The notes under the pieces were generated by a model. That model was not told the DNA's origin, searched no databases, and saw nothing but the letters and a program-made list of their open reading frames with translations. Shown one piece after another: positions 26,266-35,712 of a stretch of 64,000 nucleotides of DNA. This stretch comes from DATFWC01 sp963777755. Lineage in GTDB: Bacteria; Pseudomonadota; Alphaproteobacteria; Rhizobiales; Xanthobacteraceae. The stretch is from positions 186,001 through 250,000 of the forward strand of contig CAVZSC010000034.1 in the NCBI GenBank assembly GCA_963777755.1, written 5' to 3'. The position numbers and the translations under genes are program-made. Positions within the stretch are counted from its first letter, which is position 1; the number at the start of each line of letters is the position of its first letter.

Positions 26266-27959
26266 TCAGCTCTTGATCCCGTAGATGCGCAGCACGCCGC
26301 CGTCGCCGCCGAACACCAGCGCGCCCGCCACCACGTAGTTCCCGCACACCGCCGGTCCCATGCAGTAGCCGTAGCCGCCGTTGAAGCCGCCGGTCTGCTC
26401 GCCCAGCCGGTCCTCGAACAACAGCGTGCCGTCGGCGACCGCGAAGGCGTAGAGCGAGACGTAGGTGGTCGCCATGAACACCACGTCGTTCACCACCGCC
26501 GGCGAGCTCAGCCCCGACTCCGTGACGTTGGTGTAGATCGGCGGGCGCGCCTTGGCGTAGCGCGGCGGGTTGCCGTCATCGACCGGCCAGGCGTCGGCCA
26601 GCGTGTCGTAGTCGAGCGCGCGCATGAACGGCGTGTTCTCGGTGTCGATCCCGGCGGCGACCGAGTGATAGTTGTTGCCGCCGATGCCGACGAAGATCTT
26701 GCGGCTGCCCGGATGGATCGCCGCCGTGCTGTAGATGCCCGAATAGTTCTCGCCGTCGTCGTCGTCGGACTGCCGGTTGGCGATGCGCGGGTTCTGTGTG
26801 CTGGCATTGGCCTGCGCCGTGTCGGGGTGCGGATCGACCGTCTCGCGGGATCTGGGTGCCGTCGTTGTAGCTCGGCAGCAGCTGCCGCCACTTGATCGGC
26901 GCCAGCGTATCGGCGTCGAGCACGTGATACGAGCCGTTCTTGCAGCCGATGCCGACCGCGCGCCGAGCGCCGAGGTCGAACAGGGTGGGCGACGCGCCGA
27001 CGTCGACGTCGATGTCGCTGTCGCGATAGTTGCTCTCGCGCGGCATCTGGTAGAACGCCTTGAACGCGCCGGTGGTCGCATCGAGGGCGAGCAGTCCGTT
27101 GGACCAGCCGGGCGTCGGCAGCCGCCCGTCCGGCACGCCGTTGCCGGTCGGACAGTACAGGCGGTTCAGCTTCGCGTCATAGGCGATGCAGCCCCACACC
27201 GAGCAGCCGAGCGTCACCGGCGTGCCGTAGTACACGGTGAATTCGGGCGACAAGGGTGCCCCGCGCACGACCTTGTCGGGCAGCTGATTGGGCTGGTTGA
27301 CCTGCCCGCAGGCGAACTGGTTGGTGCAGAAGATCCAGATCACCTTGCCGCTCGCCGCGTCGAGACAGAACACGAAGCTGTAGAGGTTCGGGTTCTCGCC
27401 TTCGCCGATGCCGAGATAGACGCGGCCGTTCACCACCAGCGGCGCCGACCAGCCCGCCGCCGGCGGATTCGGGATCGGTCGGGTCGAACGTCTGCACCGG
27501 CTGGTTCTGCCCGAGGTCGCGGTTGCGCAGGTCGGTGACCCACACGAGCGACAGGTCGCCGGCCTCGAGGCAATAGAGCTTGGCGTTGAAGCCGACGAAA
27601 TACACGAAGCCGTCGACCACGCTCGGCGTGCAGCCCATGCCGCAGAAGCCGTGGGCGTCGCGTTCGGCCGGGTCGATCTGCCAATTGTATTTTGCGACGG
27701 TCGTCCCCGAGGCGAGGTCGATCTTGAGGAGCGAGCCGCCGAGCTCGCCGATCGCGGCGCGCGAATTGGCGAGCCCGACATAGATGGATCCTTCGGTCAC
27801 CGCCGGGACGGAGAGGATCGAGCCGCCGACGTTCAGCGTGTGCAGGACGCCGAACTTGGCCGCGGACAGGGCCGCCGCGTCGATCGCGCTGCCCGAGTCG
27901 ACGTAGCCCGAATGGGCGGGATCGCCGTGATACATCCACCAGCCGCTGCTCGTTGCCAT
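26266..27959 (-). CDS. PQQ-type beta-propeller protein (quinoprotein dehydrogenase-like), two frameshifts
   Basis: A repeat protein of the PQQ_2 type, about 560 residues if restored. It opens with WWMYHGDPAHSGYVDSG and has the typical blades (SVPAVTEGSIYVGLA, VYFVGFNAKLYCLE, SAPLVVNGRVYLGIGEGE, VWGCIAYDAKLNRLYCPTGN, and near the end SSPAVVNDVVFMATTYVSL). Three frames must be joined: 27959 to about 27465, then to about 26850, then to 26266. Deleting one G in the GGCGGGC at about 27465 and one C in the CCC at about 26848 gives one smooth protein. I see no signal peptide. It sits between the cytochrome and the NHL propeller, all on one strand. Confidence 0.75.
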
Positions 27960-27987
27960 GGCGTCGATCTTTCCCTCGGCAATGCGT

Positions 27988-29409
27988 CTATTTGGATCGC
28001 AGCACCAGCGACCAGCTGAAGTCGGCGATGCCGGCGCCGTAATGGCACTGCATGCAGCTGTTGCCGCCGGCGCCCGCGGCGTCGCTCTGCGACTGGAAGA
28101 ACGTCTCCAGCGCGGTGTTGACGGCGTTGTTGACCGGGAACGGGCCGCCGGCGTCCTGCGGGTAGACGCCCTGGTTCTCTTTCGGCTTGAACTGGCTCTG
28201 CGGCACGGGCGCCGCCGGCCATTGCGTGATCACCAGCTGGTAGTTGGTCCACACGGTCCTGGCGAGCGCCTTGCGATAGCGATTGTTGATGTCGACGGTG
28301 GACTGGCCGGCCGGCGTCGTCGGGATCGGATTGAGCCGCGTCACCTGCGCCTTCACCCGCTTGTCGGGCGGGACCTCGCGTTTCAAATCCGGCCGGTTGG
28401 CCCAGCCGCCGACGGTCTTCGGGTCGTCGCTGCCGTTGTTGAGCGTCATGCGGCCGGCTGGCTTGGAGCCGTCGTCGTTCGGAACGTTGTCGACCTGCTC
28501 GAAGCTCGACCAGATCCACTGGGCGAAGCCGTCGACCTTGTGGCCGATATGGAAGCCGATCAGCCCCATGGTCACGTCGCGGCACGACGGCTGGCGCTGC
28601 GACGTGTCGTAGACTTTGGCGCGCACCGTGTAGTAGCGCGACGGGTCGTCGGACGAGGTCATCTGCTTCCACGCCGCCTTGAGCATGACGGCGCCCTCCC
28701 GGTAAGGCTTCGCCGCGCTGATCGGCATCGCGATCGGCGCCTTCAGCTCGGCGGCCATCAGGTTCTTGGCGAGATAGAGCCCGTTGCGGCGCACGAACTC
28801 GTACTGGTCGGCGTTGAAGCGGATCTCGTAGTAGACGTAGTTGTTGCTCTGATCGACCAGCGGATACGAGAACGCCTGGTCGGTGTCCTGCAGCAGCGTC
28901 CCCGACTTCGCCGCCATCAGAAGGATCTTGGCTCCAGGCGCGCTCGGTCCGCACACCGTGTTCGTCGCCGTGGCGCTGGCGAAGGTTGCGGGCGCCGCAT
29001 CGTCGACGCGATAGAGCTCATAGGCCTCGCGATAGGTGCCCCACACGGTTTGATAGCTCTTGCCGGCGTTGAGGAAGACGTTCGGGTCGTTGGGCGATTG
29101 CGGTACGCCGCGCTTGCCCGGGGCGGCCGGCCAGTTGAGCGCGATGAAGGTGCGCCAGGAAAAGTCGTCGAAGAACGGACGCGCCTGCTCGGGCGTGGTC
29201 ACGCCGGATGGAATATCGACCACCACCGGCAGGATGCCGCTCAGGCGTGGCACGCTCGGCGATGTCGACGGGCTCGCCGCAGCAGGCGAGGCAGGGGCTG
29301 CCTTCTGCTGGGCGTGGCTCTCCCGGCTGGCGACCGACAGCGTGCAGAGCACGAGGCTTGCGCCGACAACGCGCCCGATCGCCTGATGCCGGTTGATCCG
29401 ATGAGCCAT
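27988..29409 (-). CDS. Secreted monohaem cytochrome c-like protein
   Basis: A 473-residue exported protein. A signal peptide ends around ESHAQQ, followed by an Ala/Pro/Ser-rich linker and a large globular part (FFDDFSWRTFIALNWPA, VTMGLIGFHIGHKV, WIWSSFEQVDNVP). One haem c site, CMQCH (452-456), is near the C-terminus (GGNSCMQCHYGAGIADFSW). This architecture recurs as uncharacterised 'cytochrome c family' proteins. As the first gene of the minus-strand group it may pass electrons from the propeller enzymes, though those lack clear export signals. Confidence 0.82.
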   Translation of the reverse strand: MAHRINRHQAIGRVVGASLVLCTLSVASRESHAQQKAAPASPAAASPSTSPSVPRLSGILPVVVDIPSGVTTPEQARPFFDDFSWRTFIALNWPAAPGKRGVPQSPNDPNVFLNAGKSYQTVWGTYREAYELYRVDDAAPATFASATATNTVCGPSAPGAKILLMAAKSGTLLQDTDQAFSYPLVDQSNNYVYYEIRFNADQYEFVRRNGLYLAKNLMAAELKAPIAMPISAAKPYREGAVMLKAAWKQMTSSDDPSRYYTVRAKVYDTSQRQPSCRDVTMGLIGFHIGHKVDGFAQWIWSSFEQVDNVPNDDGSKPAGRMTLNNGSDDPKTVGGWANRPDLKREVPPDKRVKAQVTRLNPIPTTPAGQSTVDINNRYRKALARTVWTNYQLVITQWPAAPVPQSQFKPKENQGVYPQDAGGPFPVNNAVNTALETFFQSQSDAAGAGGNSCMQCHYGAGIADFSWSLVLRSK

Positions 29410-29559
29410 GACGCCATCCCCCGACGGCCTCCGCCGTGCGCCGCCAAGCGTGCGCGTGCGTTCGGATCCTTTACGTCCGAGGGTTGCCAGTCAAGAGTCT
29501 AATCGCTTTCGTTGATGTATCCTGCTGGCTTCATGGACGAAGCGTGAAGGAGAGCCGCG

Positions 29560-30251
29560 ATGTCGCCGATGAGCTGGAGCTGGGGCGAGTGGACGCCCCT
29601 CTATCCGGGGGTGGAGCAGGCGAACAAGCTCAGCGCCGACGTTCCGTTTTCCGCCGTCCCGATTCCCTACCCGGGCAACAAGCCTTACCAGACGATCAAC
29701 CTGCTGCGCGTGCGCATGGACGACCCGCACGTCACGACGTACTCGACGCCGCAGTCCGGACTGAGCCCCGACGGCGTCACGGTCAGTCAGTTTCTGCACA
29801 CGACGTTCGTCGCGCCGAGCCAGGTCGCCATAGCAGGGATCGTCGGCATCAACGCGAATTTCTTCGACTATCCGGGCCCGCGGAACGCAACGGCCGGCTG
29901 GCGGTGCCGCCTCCTACCAATCCTGCGACCCAGAAACCCTTCATCGCCGCGCGCACCGCCGTGGGCGTCTCCTATGATCCGCACTATCTCTACCTCATGA
30001 CCATCGACGGGCTCGAGACCAACGACCTGACGAAACCCTATTACGGGGCGACGGATTTCGACGTTGCCGTGCTTCTGCTCCTGGCCGGCGCGACGGACGC
30101 CATCAACCTCGACGGCGGCGGATCGACCACCATGGGGCGCATCGACAGCCACGGCGTCGTGCTGATGAACATGCCCTACGGCAACGACGCGCCCCCGAGC
30201 AGCGAGCGCGCCGTCGGCAATTGCTTCGCGGTGATCTCCCGCGCCGCATGA
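29560..30251 (+). CDS. Phosphodiester glycosidase family protein (NAGPA domain), frameshifted near 29893
   Basis: A NAGPA-domain protein, related to the enzyme that removes the N-acetylglucosamine cap from phosphodiesters. The first frame, from ATG 29560, carries INLLRVRMDDPHV and the motif GINANFFDYPG. The second frame supplies FIAARTAVGVSYD, the signature LDGGGSTTMG and the end of the domain. Inserting one G into the ACGGCC at about 29891-29896 joins them as NATGRLAVPPPTN. No signal peptide is seen, whereas bacterial members are often exported. The bacterial substrate is unknown. Confidence 0.75.
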
Positions 30252-30441
30252 CGCGACCGCGCTCGCCCCTCCGGGAATCCCGCCGCTCGATTCACCGTCC
30301 CGGTTGCGACGGCAACAAGGCCAATGGCGGCGGTGACTGACGCCGACCAGCGTGTCGACGATTTGCGCTCGACGGGCGGGACGGCCGGCCCCATATGTGC
30401 GACAGGCTCCGCCGCCGGCCGGAGCGGGATTTCGGGTCGTC

Positions 30442-30957
30442 ATGAACAGCTTCGATGCGGTCGTCTACGTCTTGCTGATCGTTGCGCTCGTCACCGGCTT
30501 CCGTGCCGGCTTCCTGCGCAGCGTGGCGACGATCCTCGGCTATGTGGCCGCCATGCCGGTGGCGGTGAAGGCGACGCCGCTCGTCTCCCCCGCGCTTCCC
30601 GCTTCTCCCACCGAGCCGTGGGCGCAAGGCTCGCTCGCCTTCGTCGCGATCTTCATCGTGACCGGCATCGTGCTTGCCGCGCTGATGCGCCGGGCCGTCG
30701 ACGCCGCCATCGGGCCGAGCGTCGGTCTGGTGGATCGTCTGGTCGGCGCGCTGTTCGGCGGAATCCGCATCGTCCTCATCGCGGTCACGCTGGTGCTCGT
30801 CTTCGACAGCATCATTCCGGCCAACCGCGAGCCCAGGTTTCTCGCCGAATCGCACCTGCGGCCGCTCCTGTCGATGGCCGGGCAGCGCGGCCTCAAGTCG
30901 CTCCCGCCGGACGTCACCGCGTACATCGAGCAGATCAAGAAGGAGCGCCGGCTGTAG
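30442..30957 (+). CDS. cvpA: CvpA family membrane protein
   Basis: A 171-residue inner-membrane protein with four hydrophobic helices. The first (AVVYVLLIVALVTGFRAGF) ends in the CvpA hallmark GFRxGFLRS. The family is needed for colicin V export and envelope stress tolerance in enterobacteria, and is usually next to purF. Here purF is not adjacent. The ATG at 30442 gives the canonical family start; an upstream in-frame start would add 30 basic residues. Confidence 0.85.
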   Translation: MNSFDAVVYVLLIVALVTGFRAGFLRSVATILGYVAAMPVAVKATPLVSPALPASPTEPWAQGSLAFVAIFIVTGIVLAALMRRAVDAAIGPSVGLVDRLVGALFGGIRIVLIAVTLVLVFDSIIPANREPRFLAESHLRPLLSMAGQRGLKSLPPDVTAYIEQIKKERRL

Positions 30958-31003
30958 CGTCACCGTGGTGTCGAATTGGCGGTCGAAGCACCGCCCGCGA
31001 CGC

Positions 31004-31324
31004 TCACCGCTTTTCCGGCGCGATATCCCTGATGCGCCCGATGTGCGCTGCGAGCTCGTCGAGTCCGTACGACAGATGCACGCGCTTGGCCGAAGGCGGT
31101 CGCTTCGCCACCGACAAGCCCGGCCGCCACTCCGTCGCCGGGCGAATGGGGCGCGGCGCGAAGCCGCCGCCGCAATTCGGGCAGACGTTCTTCAGTCTGG
31201 TGTCGACGCACTCCGCGCAGAACGTGCACTCGTAGGAGCAGATGCGGGCGAGCGTGGAATCGGGCGGCAGGTCGCGGTCGCAGCACTCGCAATTCGGCCG
31301 GAGCTCGAGAGCCATCGCAGTCAT
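31004..31324 (-). CDS. DUF1272 zinc-binding protein
   Basis: A 106-residue protein of the DUF1272 family. Cysteine pairs are dense: CECCDRDLP, ICSYECTFCAEC and NVCPNCGG, suggesting two zinc sites in a rubredoxin/RING-like fold. The family is widespread, with no known role. The ATG at 31324 has GGAGAGG immediately upstream and is favoured over the internal ATG at 31315. The C-terminal extension beyond the DUF (WRPGLSVAKRPP onward) is basic and probably flexible. Confidence 0.88.
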   Translation of the reverse strand: MTAMALELRPNCECCDRDLPPDSTLARICSYECTFCAECVDTRLKNVCPNCGGGFAPRPIRPATEWRPGLSVAKRPPSAKRVHLSYGLDELAAHIGRIRDIAPEKR

Positions 31325-31528
31325 CCTCTCCTCATCGACGATCCTGCAGGTTACGCCACGCATGCGCGACGGGACACTGCCGTATGAGCCACAGCCTGGC
31401 GCGACGAACAAGGGACGGCGGCTGTCGATCGCGCCGCCCTGGGCGCGCAGATGGAGCCGTCGGGGCAAAAGGCCCGACGCAGGACGTACAACGCTGTCCG
31501 CCTGCAAACGGCACCCGCCGCGTGGTAG

Positions 31529-32398
31529 ATGCTGATCATGCAGCGTTCCGGTCCGACAATCGTCACCGCGGCCCTCGTCACGCTCCTGACGGCAGGCCCC
31601 GGCGCTGCCGAGCCGATGCAGCTCGTCGTCGATGGCCGGACGCGGACATATCTGCTCGAGCGGCCGGCCGCACTCGGCCCGCGTCCGACCGTCATCATGC
31701 TGCACGGTTACACCGGCAGCGGCGCGCAGATCGCGGAGCAGACCGGCCTCGCTCAGCCGGCGAAGCAGGCCGGATTCGTCACAGCCTTTCCGGATGGGCC
31801 GGGCGGCCGCTGGAACCTGCTTCCGCCGGGCCGGCAGACCGCGCGTTACGTTCAGCTTTTTGCGCCGAGCGGAGGCGTTCCCGATGACGTTGCCTTCCTC
31901 AAGAGGCTCGTCGGCGATCTCGTCGGGCGCGGCATATCCGACCCGAAACGGATCTATCTCGCGGGCCGTTCGCTCGGCGGCGCCATGACGCTGCGGATGG
32001 CGTGTGCCGAGGCTCCGATGTTCGCCGCGATCGCGCTCCTGATCTCGGCGATGCCGGAAGAAACCGGCCAGGATTGTCATCCGGCAAAGCCGCTGCCGGT
32101 GCTGATGGTGAACGTCACCGCGGATCCGATGGTGCCCTATGGAGGGGGCCGGGTGGGGCAGGCAGGGCTGCCGAGCGGCGTCACCGATGTCTGGCCGGCG
32201 GAGCGCCTGCTCGCGTTCTTCCGCAAGCTCAACGGCTGCAGCGACGCGGCCGAGCAGGCGGACGGCGTGCAGCGATGGGTGAAGTGCGCGGGCGGGCCGG
32301 TCGTTTTTCACCGTGTCGTCGCAGACAAGCACATCGTGCCGCCATCGCTCAATGCCGCTGCGTTGCTGATCGATTTCTTCCGCCGCACGTCGCGATGA
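31529..32398 (+). CDS. Secreted polyhydroxybutyrate depolymerase / feruloyl esterase-like hydrolase (LpqC type)
   Basis: A 289-residue exported alpha/beta hydrolase. A signal peptide ends near GPGAAEP. The oxyanion motif is VIMLHGYTGSGAQ, the nucleophile elbow is LAGRSLGGAM, and the catalytic aspartate is likely in NVTADPMVPYGGG. The final histidine is in the DKHIVPP region. This is the Esterase_PHB / LpqC group, active on polyesters or hydroxycinnamate esters outside the cytoplasm. Polymer or feruloyl specificity cannot be decided from sequence. Confidence 0.88.
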   Translation: MLIMQRSGPTIVTAALVTLLTAGPGAAEPMQLVVDGRTRTYLLERPAALGPRPTVIMLHGYTGSGAQIAEQTGLAQPAKQAGFVTAFPDGPGGRWNLLPPGRQTARYVQLFAPSGGVPDDVAFLKRLVGDLVGRGISDPKRIYLAGRSLGGAMTLRMACAEAPMFAAIALLISAMPEETGQDCHPAKPLPVLMVNVTADPMVPYGGGRVGQAGLPSGVTDVWPAERLLAFFRKLNGCSDAAEQADGVQRWVKCAGGPVVFHRVVADKHIVPPSLNAAALLIDFFRRTSR

Positions 32399-32532
32399 AG
32401 GCCGTGAGTTTTTGCGAGGCGGCACCGATCGCTCGGCGAGCAGGCGCGCGTCCTGCGCTTGCGGGTCGAAGTCCGCAGAATTAAGGTCATTCCATCGAAA
32501 AAAACGCGTGCAAGAAGCAAAGGCGTGGTCAG

Positions 32533-33378
32533 ATGAAAGGCGCGGTCGCGATTGCTTGCACCATCGGCATCGGCCTGGCATGGACCGCCGCCTGTCCTCT
32601 TTCCCCGGCCCACGCGCAATCGGCCGATCTCGTGCTGTGCGACCGGCTCGCCGCCGATCCGGCCGATCCGGACAAGCCGGCCGACGTCAAAGGCGCGGCC
32701 GAGATCGCCGCCTCCGACATCGCGACGGCGATCAAGTTCTGCAGGATCGCGGCGGCTTCGTCGCGCCGCGCGCTCTACCAGCTGGGCCGCGCCTATGCGG
32801 CCAGTCAGCAGCTGCCGGACGCCATCGGCGCCTACCGCAAGGCCGCCGACCGGGGCAGCACATCCGCCATGGTCGAGCTCGGCGTGCTGCTCGCGACCGG
32901 GTCGGGCGTTGCCAAGGACGAGGCCCAGGCGCGCAAGCTGTTCGAGCGTGCGGCCGACGCCGGCAATCCGCGCGGCGTCACCAATCTGGCGGCGCTCTCC
33001 GGCGGTGGCGGCGCGCCGACGGATCCCGTCAAGGCCAGGGCCCTGCTGGCGAAGGCGGCAGCGACGAATTCCGCCGAGGCGCAGTATCAGCTCGGATTGA
33101 TGACCGCGGACGGCACCGGCGGAGCGAAGGACGACGTGGCTGCCCGGGCGCTGTTCGAGAAGGCCGCCGCGCAGGATCATCCCGGCGCCCTGGAGCGGAT
33201 GGGCGCGTTCGCGCAAAGCGGCCGCGGCGGGCCGCAGGATTCGAGCGCCGCCAAGGCGTACTACCAGAAGGCCGCCGCACTCGGGAACGAGGAGGCCAAG
33301 GCCGCGCTCAAACGCCTGGAATGCCCCTGGGTCATCAAGGACAAGCGCGGGCAGGTGGTGAGCAACCTGTGCTTCTAG
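32533..33378 (+). CDS. Exported Sel1-repeat protein
   Basis: A 281-residue protein with a signal peptide (cleavage near PAHAQS) and five or more Sel1-like helical repeats: ALYQLGRAYAASQQLPDAIG, AMVELGVLLATGSGVAKDEA, AQYQLGLMTADGTGGAKDD and later copies. Sel1 repeats form a solenoid that binds protein partners, often in envelope or secretion contexts. It is probably periplasmic. There is no enzymatic motif. It starts 134 bp after the esterase gene, so may be transcribed separately. Confidence 0.87.
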   Translation: MKGAVAIACTIGIGLAWTAACPLSPAHAQSADLVLCDRLAADPADPDKPADVKGAAEIAASDIATAIKFCRIAAASSRRALYQLGRAYAASQQLPDAIGAYRKAADRGSTSAMVELGVLLATGSGVAKDEAQARKLFERAADAGNPRGVTNLAALSGGGGAPTDPVKARALLAKAAATNSAEAQYQLGLMTADGTGGAKDDVAARALFEKAAAQDHPGALERMGAFAQSGRGGPQDSSAAKAYYQKAAALGNEEAKAALKRLECPWVIKDKRGQVVSNLCF

Positions 33379-33456
33379 CCTAGGAACGGTGATCGTGGCT
33401 CGTCGCTCTTCACGCGCCCGCAGGGTCGTTGCAGAGTGCCCTCGGCCACTACGGCG

Positions 33457-33972
33457 TCAGGGCGCCTTGTCCAGCGCCGCCAGCCAGCGTTCGATCCGCG
33501 CGCGATTGACGCCGAGGTCGCTGTAGCCGACGAGGCTCCGTGAATAGATGGCAAGTGTCGATCTGCCGTCCCCGCCGGGCAGGACCTCGACGTCGATGGT
33601 GTCGGGGAAGCGCATGAGGCGGGAATACTGCACGTACCGCAGCAACCGGCAGGGCGGGCCGCATGGGAGCGCGCGCGTATCGGGCTCGGCGAGAGCCACC
33701 TGCGTCAGCCGGGCGGAGAGTTCGGCCGGAGGCATGTCGTAGATTTTCGCCTCGTGGTCCGGCTGAGCGAAGGGGCAGCGGCCAGGCGGACAGACGAGAG
33801 CATCGTTCGGCGACGATCGGCGGCGCAGGGTGGCGAAATCGATCGGTCCCATGTCGCGGTCGTTGCCGCTTAGCCGAGCGATGCCGGCATAGACCTGCTG
33901 GCGCGCCCCGATCAGCACGGCGCCGAGCGCACAAGCCGCCAGTACCGCAGCCACGAGCAGGAGCATCCGCAT
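33457..33972 (-). CDS. DUF1499 family protein
   Basis: A 171-residue protein with an N-terminal membrane anchor (LLLVAAVLAACALGAVLIG) and a DUF1499 domain: PNDALVCPPGRC near residue 55, RLMRFPDTIDVEV, and STLAIYSRSLVGYSDLGVNRAR at the C-terminus, a strong family signature. The function is unknown; members are common in Proteobacteria and plastids. It is the last clear core gene before the tRNA-bounded island. Confidence 0.9.
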   Translation of the reverse strand: MRMLLLVAAVLAACALGAVLIGARQQVYAGIARLSGNDRDMGPIDFATLRRRSSPNDALVCPPGRCPFAQPDHEAKIYDMPPAELSARLTQVALAEPDTRALPCGPPCRLLRYVQYSRLMRFPDTIDVEVLPGGDGRSTLAIYSRSLVGYSDLGVNRARIERWLAALDKAP

Positions 33973-34039
33973 GGCGGTCTCACCAATCTCGCGAAGACGC
34001 CTCGCAGGCCGGACTGGGCACGTTCTGTTGCTGTCGTAC

Positions 34040-34054
34040 TGGTGCCCCTGGCCG
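34040..34054 (-). other. 15-bp remnant of the tRNA-Leu 3' end (left island boundary)
   Basis: Fifteen bases identical to the 3' end, including CCA, of the tRNA-Leu piece at 35629; homology stops after TGGTGCCCCTGGCCG. A short copy of a tRNA 3' end at the far edge of foreign DNA is the usual footprint of site-specific integration. Confidence 0.65.
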
Positions 34055-34220
34055 AATTCGCATCATAGGTCTATCCAATGTCCGCTCCGCGGTTTCGCCA
34101 GTCCAACCTCTCGCCCAGCCATGGATAGTGAGCGCTGCCGAACACAGACGCGATCAGGAGCGGGTTCGTCGGGAGGCCCAAGAACCGAGAGAGCATCTCG
34201 CACAACGAGGAGACAGGTGA

Positions 34221-35558
34221 GTGCGCGACATGATCCTGGTCGGTTTCCTGCAGGCACAGAACTGTTCAAATTTCGCGGGTTCCTGGCGTCATCCCGCGGC
34301 GCGGAGCGATTTTACTTCACCTGACTACTACGCCCACCTCGGCCGGATTCTCGAGGCGGGCAAGTTTCAACTCGCATTCTTCGACGATCGCCTCGGTATC
34401 CCGGAATTCCACGGCGGACGCTTCGCGGAGGCGGTCGCGCACGGCATCCGGTGCGTCAAGATGGACCCGATCGCCTGCCTGATGCCGATCGCAATGGGCA
34501 CGACGCGGCTCGGCCTCGGCGCCACCTACTCGACCACCTATTATCACCCCTACCATGTAGCGCGGCTCTTCCAGAGTCTCGACCTGATGACCGGCGGCCG
34601 CGCGGCGTGGAACGTCGTTACCTCGATAAACGATGTCGAGGCAAGGAACATGGGGCTCGAGCAGGTCGACGAGCACGACGCGCGCTACGATCGCGCGGAC
34701 GAGTTCATGGAAGTCGTGCATGGCCACTGGGACACTTGGGCCGATGACGCGCTCATCGTCGACAAGACGACCGGACGTTTCGCGGACCCCCGCAAGGTCC
34801 GGCGCCTCGACCACCAGGGGCGGCATTTCCGCTCGCGCGGCCCCTTCTCCGTCGTTCGTTCGCCGCAGGGCCACCCGGTTGTCATCCAGGCAGGGCAGAG
34901 CGGTCGCGGACGCCGCTTTGCTGCGCGATGGGGCGAACTGATCTTCACGAACAACCCCGATCTTGCACCCGCAAGGAAGGCCTACGCGGAGCTCAAGGCC
35001 GAAGCCGCGCATTTGGGTCGCAATCCCGATCATCTGAAGATCGCAACGCTCTGTCATCCGGTTGTCGCGGCGACAGCCGCCGAGGCCGAGGATAAATTCG
35101 CCCTCATCGAGCGCCTGCCGCTCGAGGTCAATTCGCTGATGTTGCTCTCGGAGCTGACCAATTTCGACTTCGGGTCGAAGCCGCTCGACGAACCGTTCAC
35201 TGACGCTGAGCTCGCTCGCTTTACCGGCACACAGTCGACGCGAGACCGGGTCGTTGCCGCGCGCGGTGACAAGAAGCCGACGCCGCACGATTTCATCACC
35301 ATCACACGGCGCGGCAAACTGCCCTCGCCGTGGGTCGGCGATCCCAGGAAGGTGGCCGACATGTTCGAGGAGTGGCTCTCGGCGCCTGCCTGTGACGGCT
35401 TCGTCGTGGGCGCGGCCTGCGTTCCCGGCAGTTACGAGGATTTCGTCTCGCTCGTCGTTCCCGAGCTGCAGCGCCGCGGACTATTTCAGAAGGACTATCG
35501 GGGCGCGACGCTACGGGAAAACCTCAACCTGCCTCGGCCTGTCGTCGGTGGAATGTAA
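34221..35558 (+). CDS. LLM-class flavin monooxygenase (NtaA/SnaA/DszA/SoxA type)
   Basis: A 445-residue FMNH2-dependent monooxygenase, likely acting with a separate flavin reductase on a xenobiotic, thioether or aminopolycarboxylate. Family features: GSWRHP near the start, AEAVAHGIRCVKMDPIACLM, RAAWNVVTSIND, the HFRSRGPFSVVRSPQGHPV loop, VIQAGQSGRGRRFAARWG, and a C-terminal DGFVVGAACVPGSYEDFV. The GTG at 34221 has GAGGAG upstream; an in-frame ATG lies nine bases inside. It is the only gene between the tRNA 3'-end remnant at 34040 and the tRNA copy at 35629. No reductase is nearby. Confidence 0.92.
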   Translation: MRDMILVGFLQAQNCSNFAGSWRHPAARSDFTSPDYYAHLGRILEAGKFQLAFFDDRLGIPEFHGGRFAEAVAHGIRCVKMDPIACLMPIAMGTTRLGLGATYSTTYYHPYHVARLFQSLDLMTGGRAAWNVVTSINDVEARNMGLEQVDEHDARYDRADEFMEVVHGHWDTWADDALIVDKTTGRFADPRKVRRLDHQGRHFRSRGPFSVVRSPQGHPVVIQAGQSGRGRRFAARWGELIFTNNPDLAPARKAYAELKAEAAHLGRNPDHLKIATLCHPVVAATAAEAEDKFALIERLPLEVNSLMLLSELTNFDFGSKPLDEPFTDAELARFTGTQSTRDRVVAARGDKKPTPHDFITITRRGKLPSPWVGDPRKVADMFEEWLSAPACDGFVVGAACVPGSYEDFVSLVVPELQRRGLFQKDYRGATLRENLNLPRPVVGGM

Positions 35559-35628
35559 CGGGCGTAGCGTCGGAACGCCGGCGACGCGACACGCCCGCGA
35601 AGGTCGCGACACCAAGGCATAACTTAAA

Positions 35629-35712
35629 TGGTGCCCCTGGCCGGACTCGAACCAGCACGATGTTTCCACCACCTGATTTTGAGCCAGGCGCGTCTACCAA
35701 TTCCGCCACAGG
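35629..35712 (-). pseudogene. tRNA-Leu(CAA) copy lacking its 5' terminal bases
   Basis: This 84-bp stretch matches the intact tRNA-Leu at 46357 through anticodon loop, variable arm, T arm and 3' CCA, but the first three bases of the 5' acceptor strand are replaced by unrelated DNA. The 3' acceptor strand (CAGGGGC) would pair perfectly with the 5' strand of the intact copy, showing it derives from a functional gene. The break abuts the truncated ABC-GNAT gene. It is probably not a working tRNA. Confidence 0.75.

Noticed and set aside
29436..29560. Upstream start at 29436 for the phosphodiester glycosidase
   Set aside because: That frame is not in register with the natural N-terminal half; the ATG at 29560 is followed by plausible coding sequence and preceded by GGAG.
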